A stretch of 64,000 bases of DNA from contig NZ_FNCG01000002.1 in NCBI RefSeq assembly GCF_900100945.1, positions 353,940 to 417,939 on the forward strand, given 5' to 3'. Shown here piece after piece: positions 8,322-17,222 of the stretch. The number at the start of each line of letters is the position of its first letter. Within the stretch, counting starts at the first letter, position 1. Both the position numbers and the translations under genes were made by a program. The notes under the pieces were generated by a model that saw only the letters and a list, made by a program, of their open reading frames with translations, ran no database searches and was not told the origin of the DNA. This DNA is from Mucilaginibacter gossypii. Lineage in GTDB: Bacteria > Bacteroidota > Bacteroidia > Sphingobacteriales > Sphingobacteriaceae.

Positions 8322-8684
8322 ATGAACACGTGTAGCAGGATTTTTGCCGATGAGGCACAGATTAACAATTGTAAGGAAACGCTACAGGCCAAGCAAGCTG
8401 TTTTCACGGAATTGACCCAAATTCTTTCATTAGCTGCTAATGAAGCACGGCTAAAAATATTATTCCTGCTTCATTTGGAAAATGAGCTTTGCCCCTGTGA
8501 CCTCAGTGATATATTGGGGATGACAATTCCTGCTGTCTCTCAACATTTACGCAAGCTTAAGGACGGTGGGATTATCAAGTTCCGCAAAACCGGTCAGACT
8601 ATTTTCTATTCGCTAAAGGACGCAGCGGTTTTGCTGCCGCTATTTAATTTATTGCAAAAACCATTAACTATTGAATCAGTATGA
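8322..8684 (+). CDS. ArsR/SmtB-family metal-sensing repressor
   Basis: A winged-helix repressor (120 residues) that should bind DNA until metal is bound. ELCPCDLSDILGMTIPAVSQHLRKLKDGGII covers the recognition helix region, and the Cys57-Pro-Cys59 pair in helix alpha-3 matches the classic ArsR inducer site; Cys4 and Cys17 near the N terminus may add ligands. An upstream in-frame start (8283) would add 13 A/T-encoded residues that lie over the promoter (TATATTTG at 8297-8304), so ATG 8322 is preferred. It overlaps the MerT-like gene by 4 bp (ATGA), so it likely controls mercury (or arsenic-like soft metal) uptake and its own operon. Confidence 0.85.
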   Translation: MNTCSRIFADEAQINNCKETLQAKQAVFTELTQILSLAANEARLKILFLLHLENELCPCDLSDILGMTIPAVSQHLRKLKDGGIIKFRKTGQTIFYSLKDAAVLLPLFNLLQKPLTIESV

Positions 8685-9289
8685 TAAGCACTAATGTAAA
8701 TAAGAGTTGGGTAGCTGGATTGATTGCAGCGTTTGCAGCATCGCTATGTTGTATCACGCCAGTTATAGCCTTTTTAGGAGGCATCAGCAGTATCGCTTCG
8801 TCGTTTGCCTGGATAGAACCGGCACGACCGTACCTCATCGGTTTAACCGCTGCGGTGTTCGCATTTGCCTGGTATCAGCAATTAAGTAAGAAGGCCAAAA
8901 CAGTTGAATGTGATTGTGAAGCAAAACCTGCATCGTTCTGGCAATCCAAAAAGTTCTTGCTGATCGTTACTGTACTATCCGTTGTCCTGATTACATTCCC
9001 ATATTATTCATCGTTCCTGTATGGATCTCCGAAGCAGTCTTCGGTACCGATGAGTCAGCAAAGTAGTCTTAAATGGGCAAAGTTTGCAGTTAAGGGGATG
9101 GGTTGTGCCGATTGCACAAAACATATTGATGGCGAGTTATCTAATGTGCCGGGGGTAATCAAGGCAAGTACGTCATTTGAGAAAGCCACGACTACTGTTG
9201 GATACGATCCAAAGAAAACGTCAGCAGACAGCCTGAAAAAGAAAATCGATCAGATCGGCTATCGGGCTACTATCGTACAAACTAAATAA
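8681..9289 (+). CDS. merTP: Mercuric transport protein MerTP (MerT fused to an HMA domain)
   Basis: An inner-membrane mercury(II) uptake protein. The first 115 residues are MerT-like with three membrane segments. Cys23-Cys24 lies in the first segment, where MerT takes Hg2+ from the periplasm, and Cys77/Cys79 lies in the cytoplasmic loop that passes it on. Residues 131-202 form a heavy-metal-associated domain with GMGCADC (Cys142, Cys145), replacing a separate MerP. The architecture is that of the MerTP family. The start overlaps the stop of the ArsR-type gene. No mercuric reductase (merA) follows; instead there are a 71-residue Cys-rich protein and then an IS110 element. Confidence 0.85.
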   Translation: MISTNVNKSWVAGLIAAFAASLCCITPVIAFLGGISSIASSFAWIEPARPYLIGLTAAVFAFAWYQQLSKKAKTVECDCEAKPASFWQSKKFLLIVTVLSVVLITFPYYSSFLYGSPKQSSVPMSQQSSLKWAKFAVKGMGCADCTKHIDGELSNVPGVIKASTSFEKATTTVGYDPKKTSADSLKKKIDQIGYRATIVQTK

Positions 9290-9290
9290 T

Positions 9291-9506
9291 ATGGTTAAGG
9301 AAATTCAATTACAATCGACACTAACATGTCCTCAGTGCGGGCACAAAAAAGACGAAACAATGCCAACCGACGCTTGTCAGTACTTCTATGAATGTGAAAA
9401 CTGCCATGCATATTTAAAACCCCTTGCCGGCGATTGCTGTGTGTTCTGTAGTTATGGGACGGTTAAATGTCCGCCTATGCAACAAGGTTCATCTTGCTGC
9501 AGTTAA
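9291..9506 (+). CDS. Cys-rich GDCCxxC mercury-module protein
   Basis: A 71-residue protein with nine cysteines: CPQC (13, 16), Cys29, CENC (35, 38), GDCCVFC (49, 50, 53), Cys60 and a CysCys pair near the end. The GDCCVFCSYGTVKCPP signature is the one I know from small proteins that follow merTP-like genes in Bacteroidota. A role in binding Hg or handing it on is inferred from thiol content and position (1 bp after merTP). The spacing shows one transcription unit with the ArsR-type gene and merTP. Confidence 0.75.
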   Translation: MVKEIQLQSTLTCPQCGHKKDETMPTDACQYFYECENCHAYLKPLAGDCCVFCSYGTVKCPPMQQGSSCCS

Positions 9507-9640
9507 TATCGAATAAAATAAAAAAATAAGTTTCCTCTGCGTTCTTGTGAACAAGCCTGGGTGCTATCTACAGATTTGGCAGCTTAGGTTTCAGACTGTT
9601 TGTTCTATTACCTTTTCCGTCCTTTTAGTGTGTTTAATTA

Positions 9641-10873
9641 TCAATTGCTTTGAGGCCACGATAGTTGAGCCTTATAATACAAGGCTGCTTTGGCTTGCAA
9701 GTCAACAAAGTGAGCAATCCCTTTTTCTTTATACAACGTTAAAGTTTCCAGCGTTTTGTAAACCACTTTGAGCAATCGTCTTGCAACAGCCATGATCGCT
9801 TTCTGCGCTTTCATTCGTTTACGAAGTTTGTCGAATAATGCATGCCAGTAAGAATCCTTCATTCTGATAGCCGCCCATGCTGCACTAACCATTGCGGTAC
9901 GCAGGTAGGTGTTGCCTTTTTTAACACCGGTGCTTTTTCTTTTACCTGCACTTTCATTATTCCCTGGGGCAATACCGCACCAGGCGGTAAAATGATCAGC
10001 AGTAGGAAAACGTGTCATATCCTTACCAGCCTCGCTTAAAATGATTTGAGCTGATTTTACAGCAATGCCACTGATGCTATCTAAACATTCTACTGCTTGG
10101 GCGTAGTGCTCGCTGATGATATTATCTATTGAAGTTTCTAACCGATTTATTTGTTTCTGAACATGATCATAGTCCTGAAGCAACATTTGCAGTTGAATTA
10201 AATGATGCTCCTGTAAAGTACCTTCCAGTGCCATAGTCAAGCGCTCTCTTTTTTGTTTGATTTGCCCTCTCGAACAGTTCAATAAGACCTCTTTGTCAGT
10301 GACGCCCCGAGCAAGAAGGCGAATGATGTCCATTGCGGTTTTAGTATGAATAGTGCTGATGACTGAACGTAGTTTAATGTTATTGCTTTCCAATATCTTG
10401 AGGAGCCGGTTCTGTGTTTTAGTTTGCTGCCAGGTATAAAACAACCGGCTGCGGCAATAATCGCGCAGAATGCGCTGGTCGTTATCCGGCATAAAGCTGG
10501 CGCGTACAAAGCCGTGCAGTAAGAGCGTGCACAGCCATCGGGCGTCCTTACGATCTGTTTTGCGTTTGGGAATTTGCTTAATGTGAACCGGATTTGCGAC
10601 AGTGACATTGATACCTGCTTCGGTAAGGATGAAATATAAACTCATCCAATAGATGCCCGTGCTTTCCATAAGGCAGTGCTCAACTTTGTTCCGTGTCAGC
10701 CAATCCCTGACATCCTTTAACTCGCAAGTAAATGTACCGAACTCCTTTAGCTCCTGTTCGCTACCATCTTTGGATGAAATAAACCCAACAATCTTGTCTT
10801 TGTGCATGTCCAGTCCGCATGCCCTTTCCAGCTGTGGCATGATATGGACATCGGTATTTAATGCCTTTCTCAT
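9641..10873 (-). mobile_element. IS110-family transposase (DEDD, RuvC-like)
   Basis: A 410-residue IS110-type transposase/recombinase. The N-terminal RuvC-like domain shows the DEDD set: Asp22 (GLDMHKD), Glu70 (MESTGIYW), Asp107 and Asp110 (KTDRKDARWL). A coiled middle region follows, and then the Tnp_20 domain with SISGIAVKSAQIILSEAG and CGIAPGNNESAGKRKSTG, whose serine is the proposed nucleophile. The ORF is complete. Such elements lack terminal inverted repeats and are guided by a bridge RNA made from the non-coding end. An imperfect repeat (AACCTAAG...CCAGGCT on the coding strand) lies on both sides of the ORF (9554-9590 and 10909-10944). It was inserted directly behind the mercury module. 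Confidence 0.9.
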
Positions 10874-10944
10874 AAAATGTTCTCCTTTCCTTCAACTACA
10901 TTTTTATGAGCCTGGATGTTTGTTCAAATCATATCACTTAGGTT

Positions 10945-10978
10945 AAAAATCCCTGGCAGCGAGTGTCGGGGATTTTTT
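10945..10978 (+). terminator. Terminator-like hairpin with GCAGCGAGTG loop
   Basis: A perfect 9-bp stem AAAAATCCC/GGGATTTTT (10945-10953, 10969-10977) runs into T residues. The loop contains GCAGCGAGTG (10956-10965), the same ten bases as in the hairpin at 8180-8219. A TACATTTT box at 10897-10904 could start a short transcript. On the other strand it lies just upstream of the IS110 gene, where a bridge RNA would be encoded. Confidence 0.55.
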
Positions 10979-11198
10979 ATTTAACTCGATTTTATTTGTA
11001 AATAATTTCTAAAAGAAAAAGGAAAAAAAGAAAGCCTAAAATTTGTCCGCGCAGGTAAAAAGGAAACGGAATAAGTCCCGAAGGGTGTAGCCAGGAGGAA
11101 TCAAGTGGCTACATTATGCCGTAGTCTTTTTCGGATGTTACAATCCTATCAAATACGCGGGCAAAGCTTCGCGTTGCTTTTTTTGATTTGCTGCCGTA
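10979..11198. other. Gene-free A/T- and repeat-bearing spacer before the efflux operon
   Basis: Together with the IS110 flank this is a gap of about 360 bp without a credible gene. It holds ATAAGTCCCGAAGGGTG (11071-11087), an exact inverted copy of a word in the 5-kb spacer, and an AAAGCTTCGCGTTGC hairpin-like word at 11163-11177. The promoter of the next gene follows. Confidence 0.4.
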
Positions 11199-11199
11199 T

Positions 11200-11230
11200 T
11201 TTGTTATTTAGAATTATTCTAATACATTTG
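11200..11230 (+). promoter_or_regulatory. Bacteroidota-type promoter for the Zn/Cd/Co efflux operon
   Basis: TTTG (11200-11203), a 19-bp spacer and TACATTTG (11223-11230) match the phylum's -33/-7 consensus closely. The ATG at 11237 lies at about the expected transcription start, so the first gene may be translated from a nearly leaderless message. Confidence 0.65.
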
Positions 11231-11236
11231 CCTTGA

Positions 11237-11551
11237 ATGAAATACATTGCGGTCATATTCAGTATCTATTTTGCTTTGCTGGCGGTAATGCCATGTCAGG
11301 ATAGAGAGGATATGATTGCCAGCGTGATGCATCTTACTATTCAAAAAAGTCATGCACCAAATGACGAACGCGGCCAGGAAACCTGCCCTCCTTTTTGTAC
11401 CTGTTCTTGCTGTTCAACTGCCAGGGATTTAACTGTAACTGTAACTATCGGCGTTTTTACAAAAACAATCGCCAGTGAATATCCTGATTACGACATTCCT
11501 GCTATTCAAAAACAGCCAATCAAAATCTGGCAACCCCCGCAAATAGGTTAA
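11237..11551 (+). CDS. Small secreted Cys-rich protein (DUF6660-like)
   Basis: 104 residues with an N-terminal signal peptide (MKYIAVIFSIYFALLAVMPC) and a cluster CPPFCTCSCC (about 53-62). The last 20 residues contain several prolines and Trp. It resembles the short DUF6660-type proteins found ahead of CzcA/CusA-family operons in Bacteroidota. A periplasmic metal-binding or metal-sensing role is inferred from the cysteines and from its place as the promoter-proximal gene, 76 bp before the RND pump. The family name is from memory. Confidence 0.6.
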   Translation: MKYIAVIFSIYFALLAVMPCQDREDMIASVMHLTIQKSHAPNDERGQETCPPFCTCSCCSTARDLTVTVTIGVFTKTIASEYPDYDIPAIQKQPIKIWQPPQIG

Positions 11552-11627
11552 TACGAAATTTCTTGATGTTTTCGCCTGCAATCAACTTTGCACGGCTTTT
11601 CCGTATTCGTATTAATTTTTACAATTT

Positions 11628-14600
11628 ATGTTTGACAAGATTATCGCGTTTTCTATCAGGAACAAGGTAACTATCGGGATTATGACACTGGTTTTAATAC
11701 TGGTGGGCATTTATTCGGCCTACAACCTGCCGGTTGACGCGCAGCCCGATATTACCAATAACCAGGTACAGATCATTACACAGGCCCCCAGCCTTGGGGC
11801 GCAGGAAGTGGAGCAGTTTATTACTGCTCCGATTGAATTATCTATGGCTAATATCGCCGGGATCATTGAAAAGCGTTCAATATCCCGTTCCGGCATATCG
11901 GTCATTACCATTGTCTTTAAAGACGATGTAGATATTTATTGGGCAAGGCAGCAGGTCAATTCCCAATTAAAAGAAGCTGAAAACAGTATCCCGACAGGTT
12001 TAGGCGAACCTACGCTGGCACCAATCACTACCGGGCTTGGTGAAATCTACCAATATGTGATCCACACAAAAAAGGGCTATGAAAACAAATACACCGCTGC
12101 CGATCTACGCACCATACAGGATTGGTTGGTGCGTACCCAATTAGCCGGAACCGTTGGCCTGGCAGAAGTAAGCGGCTGGGGCGGTTATGTAAAGCAATAC
12201 GAAATAGCTTTAGACAACGACAAGCTGAACTCTTTGGGTATTACTATACCGCAGGTATATGAGGCCCTGCAAAAGAACAACGAAAATACCGGCGGCTCTT
12301 ATATCGAGCAGCAACGTAACGCTTATTTTATCCGTGGCCTGGGACAGGTGCAAAACCTGGACGACATCCGCCGGATTGTGGTCGCCAATACCAAAGGCTC
12401 GCCTATATTGGTGCGGGACATTGCCACCGTGCAATTCGGTAGCGCGACCCGCTACGGAGCGGTAACCCGAAATGGCGAAGGTGAGGTTGTAGCCGGTGTA
12501 GCCCTGATGCTCAAAGGTGAGAACTTCAGCGAAGTGATCAAAAATGTTAAACAGCGGATGGTACAGATACAAAAATCCCTGCCGGAGGGTGTCGTTATCG
12601 AACCGTTCATTGACCGTACAGAACTCGTAGGCCGGGCAATTAATACGGTTAAACGTAACCTTTTAGAAGGTGCATTGATCGTTATTTTTGTGCTGGTGTT
12701 ATTGTTGGGGAATTTACGGGCAGGCTTAGTTGTCGCTTCGGTCATTCCTTTAGCTATGCTTTTTGCCTTTTCTATGATGCGTTTATTCGGCGTATCCGGT
12801 AACCTGATGAGTTTGGGGGCAATTGATTTTGGTTTGATCGTAGATGGTGCGGTGATCATTGTCGAAAGCGTGGTACATCACATCACGACAGGCAGCTATA
12901 AACAGAAAGGCGTAGAAAAACTCACCACCGCGCAAATGGATGTGGAGGTTCGGGATAGTGCCAGCAAACTGATGAAATCAGCCGCGTTCGGACAGATCAT
13001 TATATTGATTGTTTACCTGCCGTTATTATCTCTTGTCGGGATCGAAGGCAAGATGTTCAGGCCAATGGCGCAAACCGTGGCTTTCGCTATTTTGGGCGCA
13101 TTTATCCTGTCACTGACCTATGTGCCTATGGCAAGCGCCCTGTTTCTCAGTAAAAAAACAGCTCACAAACGTAATATATCAGATCGAATCATAGAATTTT
13201 TACAGCGGATATACCATCGTGCATTAATAGCCGTATTGAAAATAAAAGTGATTACTGTTACCATCGTATTTATTGTATTTGGTATTGCGATATGGGCTTT
13301 TAGCCGTATGGGCGGGGAGTTCATCCCTACTTTGGATGAAGGCGACCTGACCGTAGAAATTTCTATGATGCAAGGTACTTCCTTAACCGAAGTGGTCAAA
13401 ACTTTCGGTAAAGCAGAGAAGCTGTTAAAAGCTCAATTTCCGGAGATTAAACAGGCGGTTACCCGCATTGGCAGTTCCGAAATACCTACCGACCCGATGC
13501 CGATGGAAAAGGGCGATATGATGCTGGCCATGAAACCTAAAGGGGAATGGAAGTCTGCAAAAAACAAGGAGGAGATGATCGATAAGATGGAGGATGCGTT
13601 ATCGGCTATTCCCGGCATTAACGTCGAAATATCCCAGCCGATGCAGATGCGTTTTAATGAACTCATGACGGGTATCCGGCAGGATGTAGCAATCAAGATT
13701 TATGGGGATGACTTGGATATTTTAGCGGTACAGGCCGATAAATTAGCCAAACTGATCGCACCTGTAAAAGGGGTTAGCGAACCTTATGTTGAGAAAGTTA
13801 GCGGGCTACCGCAAATACAGGTAAACTATAACCGGGATAAAATGGCACAGTACGGTTTGAGCATCAGCGATGTAAACATGATCCTTAAAACCGCCTTTGC
13901 AGGAAGTGTGACCGGTGTGGTATTCGAGGGTGAAAAAAGGTTTGATATGGTAGTTCGCCTGAATCGTGATTTACGGGAAAATATATCCGGCGTTGAGAAC
14001 CTGTTAATACCGCTTCCATCGGGCAACAAAGTGCCGTTAAGCCAGGTGGCAGATATTTCATTTAAAGATGCGCCTGCACAGGTATCGCGGGAAGATGGTA
14101 AAAGGCGCATCTACGTCGGCTTTAATGTAAAAGATCGTGACGTAGAATCTACCGTTAAAGAAATACAGGCAAAACTTAATACCGCATTGAAATTACCCAC
14201 CGGTTATTACCTTACCTATGGTGGACAGTTCCAGAACCTGCAAGCAGCCAAAGCGAGGTTACTGATCGCTGTACCTGCGGCTCTGTTATTTATCCTGGTG
14301 TTGCTGTATGTGACTTTCCGTTCGGTAAAAGAAAGCCTGCTGATCTTTACAGCGGTTCCCCTTGCTTCAATGGGTGGCGTGGCTGCTCTGTTATTGCGTG
14401 GTATGCCATTCAGTATATCCGCGGGGGTAGGTTTCATCGCCCTGTTTGGTGTGGCGGTACTCAACGGTATCGTACTGATCGGTTATTTTAATCAGTTAAA
14501 GGAAGAAGGCATGACCAATATTTATGAGCGCGTGTTAGAGGGTACAAAAACCCGGCTTCGCCCGGTACTGATGACCGCTTCCGTGGCTTCGTTAGGTTTT

Positions 14601-16004
14601 CTGCCGATGGCTCTATCATCAAGCGCAGGTGCTGAAGTTCAAAGGCCATTGGCAACTGTTGTAATAGGAGGCTTAATTACCGCGACCTTTTTAACGCTGT
14701 TTGTGTTACCATGCCTTTACCTCTTATTCAACCGCAAAGAAGCCGGAAAGATCAAAGTACCTAAAGCGTTGACTACCATGTTGATGATCCTCGGTTTTGG
14801 CTTTTTCCAGCAAAACACTGCCCAGGCACAGAGCAAAGTGCCGCTTACTTTAGACAGTGCCATCAATCAGGCCCTTAAAAACAACCTACAGATTCGCTCT
14901 GCTGGTTTGTCCGTCGATCAGGCCAGGGCGTTACAAAGATCGGGTACGGATATCCCAAAAACTGAATTGATGGTAACGCAAGACCCGACAAGTGGCGGTA
15001 ACATGGATAATGCTATAGGTATCACACAAAATATCGCCTGGCCCGGCTTATACAAAAACCAGCGTAAGTTATTGAACCAGCAAACGCTATTGGCAGAACG
15101 CACAGGCCATTTAACCCGTGCCGAGGTGACCCGTCAGGTACGGAGCGCCTGGTATGCGTATTTATTGAACAGGGAAACTTTGCGCATCCTGAATTACCAG
15201 GACAGCGTTTATAAGGGCTTTGTTAAAAAAGCGGAGGTTCGGTTTAAAACAGGCGAAACTTCCAACTTGGAACTCATCAGCGCGAGAAACAAATATCAGG
15301 AAATTGTAGCGCTCAAAATTGGGGCAGAGGCAGATCTGCGAAGCAATGAATTGAGTTTGCAGCAACTGCTTAACACTTCCGGGCCATTGGTTATCGCTGA
15401 AGGTAATTTGCCTTTGGTTTTAAACCTGCCAACGGATAGTATCAATGTAGCTAATAACCCGCAGGTTAATGTTGACCTGCAAAACATTGAAGTCGCTAAT
15501 GCGAGGATCGCTGTTGAAAAATCAAAAGGGTTGCCTGATCTGACTTTAGGCTACAACCAGCAGTTAGTTATCTCCGGTTTTAATCCTGCCAATATTAACC
15601 GGGAGTATTCACCGGGTACACGCATTGCAGGCATACAGGTAGGTGTTGCGCTGCCGATATTTAATGGTGCTAACCGGGCAAGGGTCAAATCCGAAAGGCT
15701 ATCCGCGCAGGTCGCGCAAACCAATTATCAGCAAACACAATCACAGGTACGTTTGCAATATGAGCAGGAAGTACAGCAATACCAGAAATTTAAACAGGCG
15801 GTTGATTATTACCGGTCAGGCGGTTTAAAGCAGGCTGATGAACAGTTACGGATCGCGCAGGTATCATTTAACCTGGGCGAGATCGGTTATATCGAGTATA
15901 TCCAAAATATGTCCGCTGCGGTACAGGTTAAATTAGCTTACATCGAAGCGGTGAGCCGCTTAAACCAGTCAGCCATTCAAATACAATTTATCAAAGGAGA
16001 ATAA
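11628..16004 (+). CDS. czcA: CzcA-type RND metal efflux permease fused to a TolC-like outer-membrane protein
   Basis: A 1458-residue fusion. Residues 1 to about 1045 are a complete HME-RND proton/metal antiporter with 12 membrane helices and two large periplasmic loops. The helix-4 segment DFGLIVDGAVIIVE carries the acidic residues of CzcA-type (Zn/Co/Cd) pumps rather than the Cus type. A signal-like segment (about 1048-1070, ending QNTAQAQ) leads into a TolC/CzcC domain (about 1073-1458; LTLDSAINQALKNN, then long helices). The two inner- and outer-membrane parts are thus made as one chain, an arrangement seen repeatedly in Bacteroidota. The CzcB-like adaptor starts 3 bp downstream. The substrate is inferred from motif and neighbours. 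Confidence 0.88.
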   Translation: MFDKIIAFSIRNKVTIGIMTLVLILVGIYSAYNLPVDAQPDITNNQVQIITQAPSLGAQEVEQFITAPIELSMANIAGIIEKRSISRSGISVITIVFKDDVDIYWARQQVNSQLKEAENSIPTGLGEPTLAPITTGLGEIYQYVIHTKKGYENKYTAADLRTIQDWLVRTQLAGTVGLAEVSGWGGYVKQYEIALDNDKLNSLGITIPQVYEALQKNNENTGGSYIEQQRNAYFIRGLGQVQNLDDIRRIVVANTKGSPILVRDIATVQFGSATRYGAVTRNGEGEVVAGVALMLKGENFSEVIKNVKQRMVQIQKSLPEGVVIEPFIDRTELVGRAINTVKRNLLEGALIVIFVLVLLLGNLRAGLVVASVIPLAMLFAFSMMRLFGVSGNLMSLGAIDFGLIVDGAVIIVESVVHHITTGSYKQKGVEKLTTAQMDVEVRDSASKLMKSAAFGQIIILIVYLPLLSLVGIEGKMFRPMAQTVAFAILGAFILSLTYVPMASALFLSKKTAHKRNISDRIIEFLQRIYHRALIAVLKIKVITVTIVFIVFGIAIWAFSRMGGEFIPTLDEGDLTVEISMMQGTSLTEVVKTFGKAEKLLKAQFPEIKQAVTRIGSSEIPTDPMPMEKGDMMLAMKPKGEWKSAKNKEEMIDKMEDALSAIPGINVEISQPMQMRFNELMTGIRQDVAIKIYGDDLDILAVQADKLAKLIAPVKGVSEPYVEKVSGLPQIQVNYNRDKMAQYGLSISDVNMILKTAFAGSVTGVVFEGEKRFDMVVRLNRDLRENISGVENLLIPLPSGNKVPLSQVADISFKDAPAQVSREDGKRRIYVGFNVKDRDVESTVKEIQAKLNTALKLPTGYYLTYGGQFQNLQAAKARLLIAVPAALLFILVLLYVTFRSVKESLLIFTAVPLASMGGVAALLLRGMPFSISAGVGFIALFGVAVLNGIVLIGYFNQLKEEGMTNIYERVLEGTKTRLRPVLMTASVASLGFLPMALSSSAGAEVQRPLATVVIGGLITATFLTLFVLPCLYLLFNRKEAGKIKVPKALTTMLMILGFGFFQQNTAQAQSKVPLTLDSAINQALKNNLQIRSAGLSVDQARALQRSGTDIPKTELMVTQDPTSGGNMDNAIGITQNIAWPGLYKNQRKLLNQQTLLAERTGHLTRAEVTRQVRSAWYAYLLNRETLRILNYQDSVYKGFVKKAEVRFKTGETSNLELISARNKYQEIVALKIGAEADLRSNELSLQQLLNTSGPLVIAEGNLPLVLNLPTDSINVANNPQVNVDLQNIEVANARIAVEKSKGLPDLTLGYNQQLVISGFNPANINREYSPGTRIAGIQVGVALPIFNGANRARVKSERLSAQVAQTNYQQTQSQVRLQYEQEVQQYQKFKQAVDYYRSGGLKQADEQLRIAQVSFNLGEIGYIEYIQNMSAAVQVKLAYIEAVSRLNQSAIQIQFIKGE

Positions 16005-16007
16005 ACA

Positions 16008-17219
16008 ATGAACATTCAAAAATATAAACTAATAGCGGCTGCCTTTTTGATCGGGTTAGCCTTTGCTTCCTGTTCGGGTGATTCCGGCAAAAAGGAAACG
16101 GACGGCAAAGAGAACAGCGGCGCGGAAGAAACTACGAAAAAGAAACCCGAAGGATTGGAATTGACATCGGAACAAATGCAAACGGTTGGTATCGTAACCG
16201 GCCCGATAGCGCAAAAGAACCTGGATTCGGTGATCAAGGCCAACGGGCAATTAGCAGTACCGCCACAAAATAAAGCGGATGTAAGTATCCTGTCCGGCGG
16301 TATCATCAATCATATTAGTGTGATCGAGGGCCAGCAGGTAAAACGTGGACAATTGCTGGCTACAATTAAGAACCAGGACCTGATCAAAATACAACAGGAT
16401 TATTTAGCAGCTAAAAACAACTTCGCTTATGTACAGGCAGAATATAACAGGCAGAAGCAATTGCAGGAAGCCGGTGCGGGTACTGGTAAATCGTTCCAAT
16501 CATCCGAAGCAACTTATAATGCGGAACGTTCCCGTATTACAGCCTATGAAAGCCAGTTAAGCCAGTTGGGTATTTCGCCGGGCAAAATAGCGAACGGCAA
16601 TATTGTTTCCCAATTCCCGGTACTGTCACCTATCGGCGGCACGGTCGGACAAATTACAGCCAATACAGGTGCCTTTGTGCAGCCTGGTACGTCTATCATG
16701 GAAGTGGTGGACAACTCCAAAATACACTGCGACCTGACTGTATTTGAGAAAGACCTGATGCACGTTAAGGTAGGCCAAAAAGTAAATTTCCAGTTAACGA
16801 ATCAGGAAAATCAAGTGATTACCGGAACAATCAACGGTATCAATAAATCCTTTGAAAATGAAAGCAAAGGGGTTACAGTTCATGCGGTCATCAATAACAA
16901 GGAGCAAAAGAACCTGATCCCCGGTATGTATGTAACCGCGCTGATCAGTACAGGCAGCAGGTTAACAGCGGCTGTACCGGTTGATGCGGTCGTTCGTGCA
17001 GAGGGAAAACAATATATTTTCATTGTCGTAACTACAGCGCAAAAAGAGGGTAAAGAAAATACCGTAAAGTTTAAAAAGGCAGAAATAACTACTGGTGTAA
17101 CGGAATTGGGTTTTGTACAGATCAAACCCATCGAAGAAATGCCGCCATCAGTCATGATCGCTTTAAAAGGTGCATTCTATTTACAATCAAAAGCTTCAGG
17201 AAGCGCAGAGGAAGAATAG
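16008..17219 (+). CDS. czcB: RND periplasmic adaptor lipoprotein (CzcB-like)
   Basis: The 403-residue membrane-fusion protein linking the inner-membrane pump to the outer-membrane channel. It has a lipoprotein signal ending in FASCSGDSG (Cys22), a charged linker, barrel-sandwich halves (about 80-125 and 205-240, the latter PVLSPIGGTVGQI), a coiled hairpin in between (about 125-190) and a beta-barrel C-terminal domain. There is no N-terminal YTCPMHP metal-binding module, unlike the two adaptors at 43-45 kb, which fits a divalent-metal system. It follows the pump gene by 3 bp and precedes the Fur-family gene by 3 bp. Confidence 0.87.
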   Translation: MNIQKYKLIAAAFLIGLAFASCSGDSGKKETDGKENSGAEETTKKKPEGLELTSEQMQTVGIVTGPIAQKNLDSVIKANGQLAVPPQNKADVSILSGGIINHISVIEGQQVKRGQLLATIKNQDLIKIQQDYLAAKNNFAYVQAEYNRQKQLQEAGAGTGKSFQSSEATYNAERSRITAYESQLSQLGISPGKIANGNIVSQFPVLSPIGGTVGQITANTGAFVQPGTSIMEVVDNSKIHCDLTVFEKDLMHVKVGQKVNFQLTNQENQVITGTINGINKSFENESKGVTVHAVINNKEQKNLIPGMYVTALISTGSRLTAAVPVDAVVRAEGKQYIFIVVTTAQKEGKENTVKFKKAEITTGVTELGFVQIKPIEEMPPSVMIALKGAFYLQSKASGSAEEE

Positions 17220-17222
17220 GTT

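Noticed and set aside
9507..10944. Terminal inverted repeats of the insertion sequence
   Set aside because: None found on inspection; IS110-family elements normally lack them, and only direct imperfect repeats are visible.
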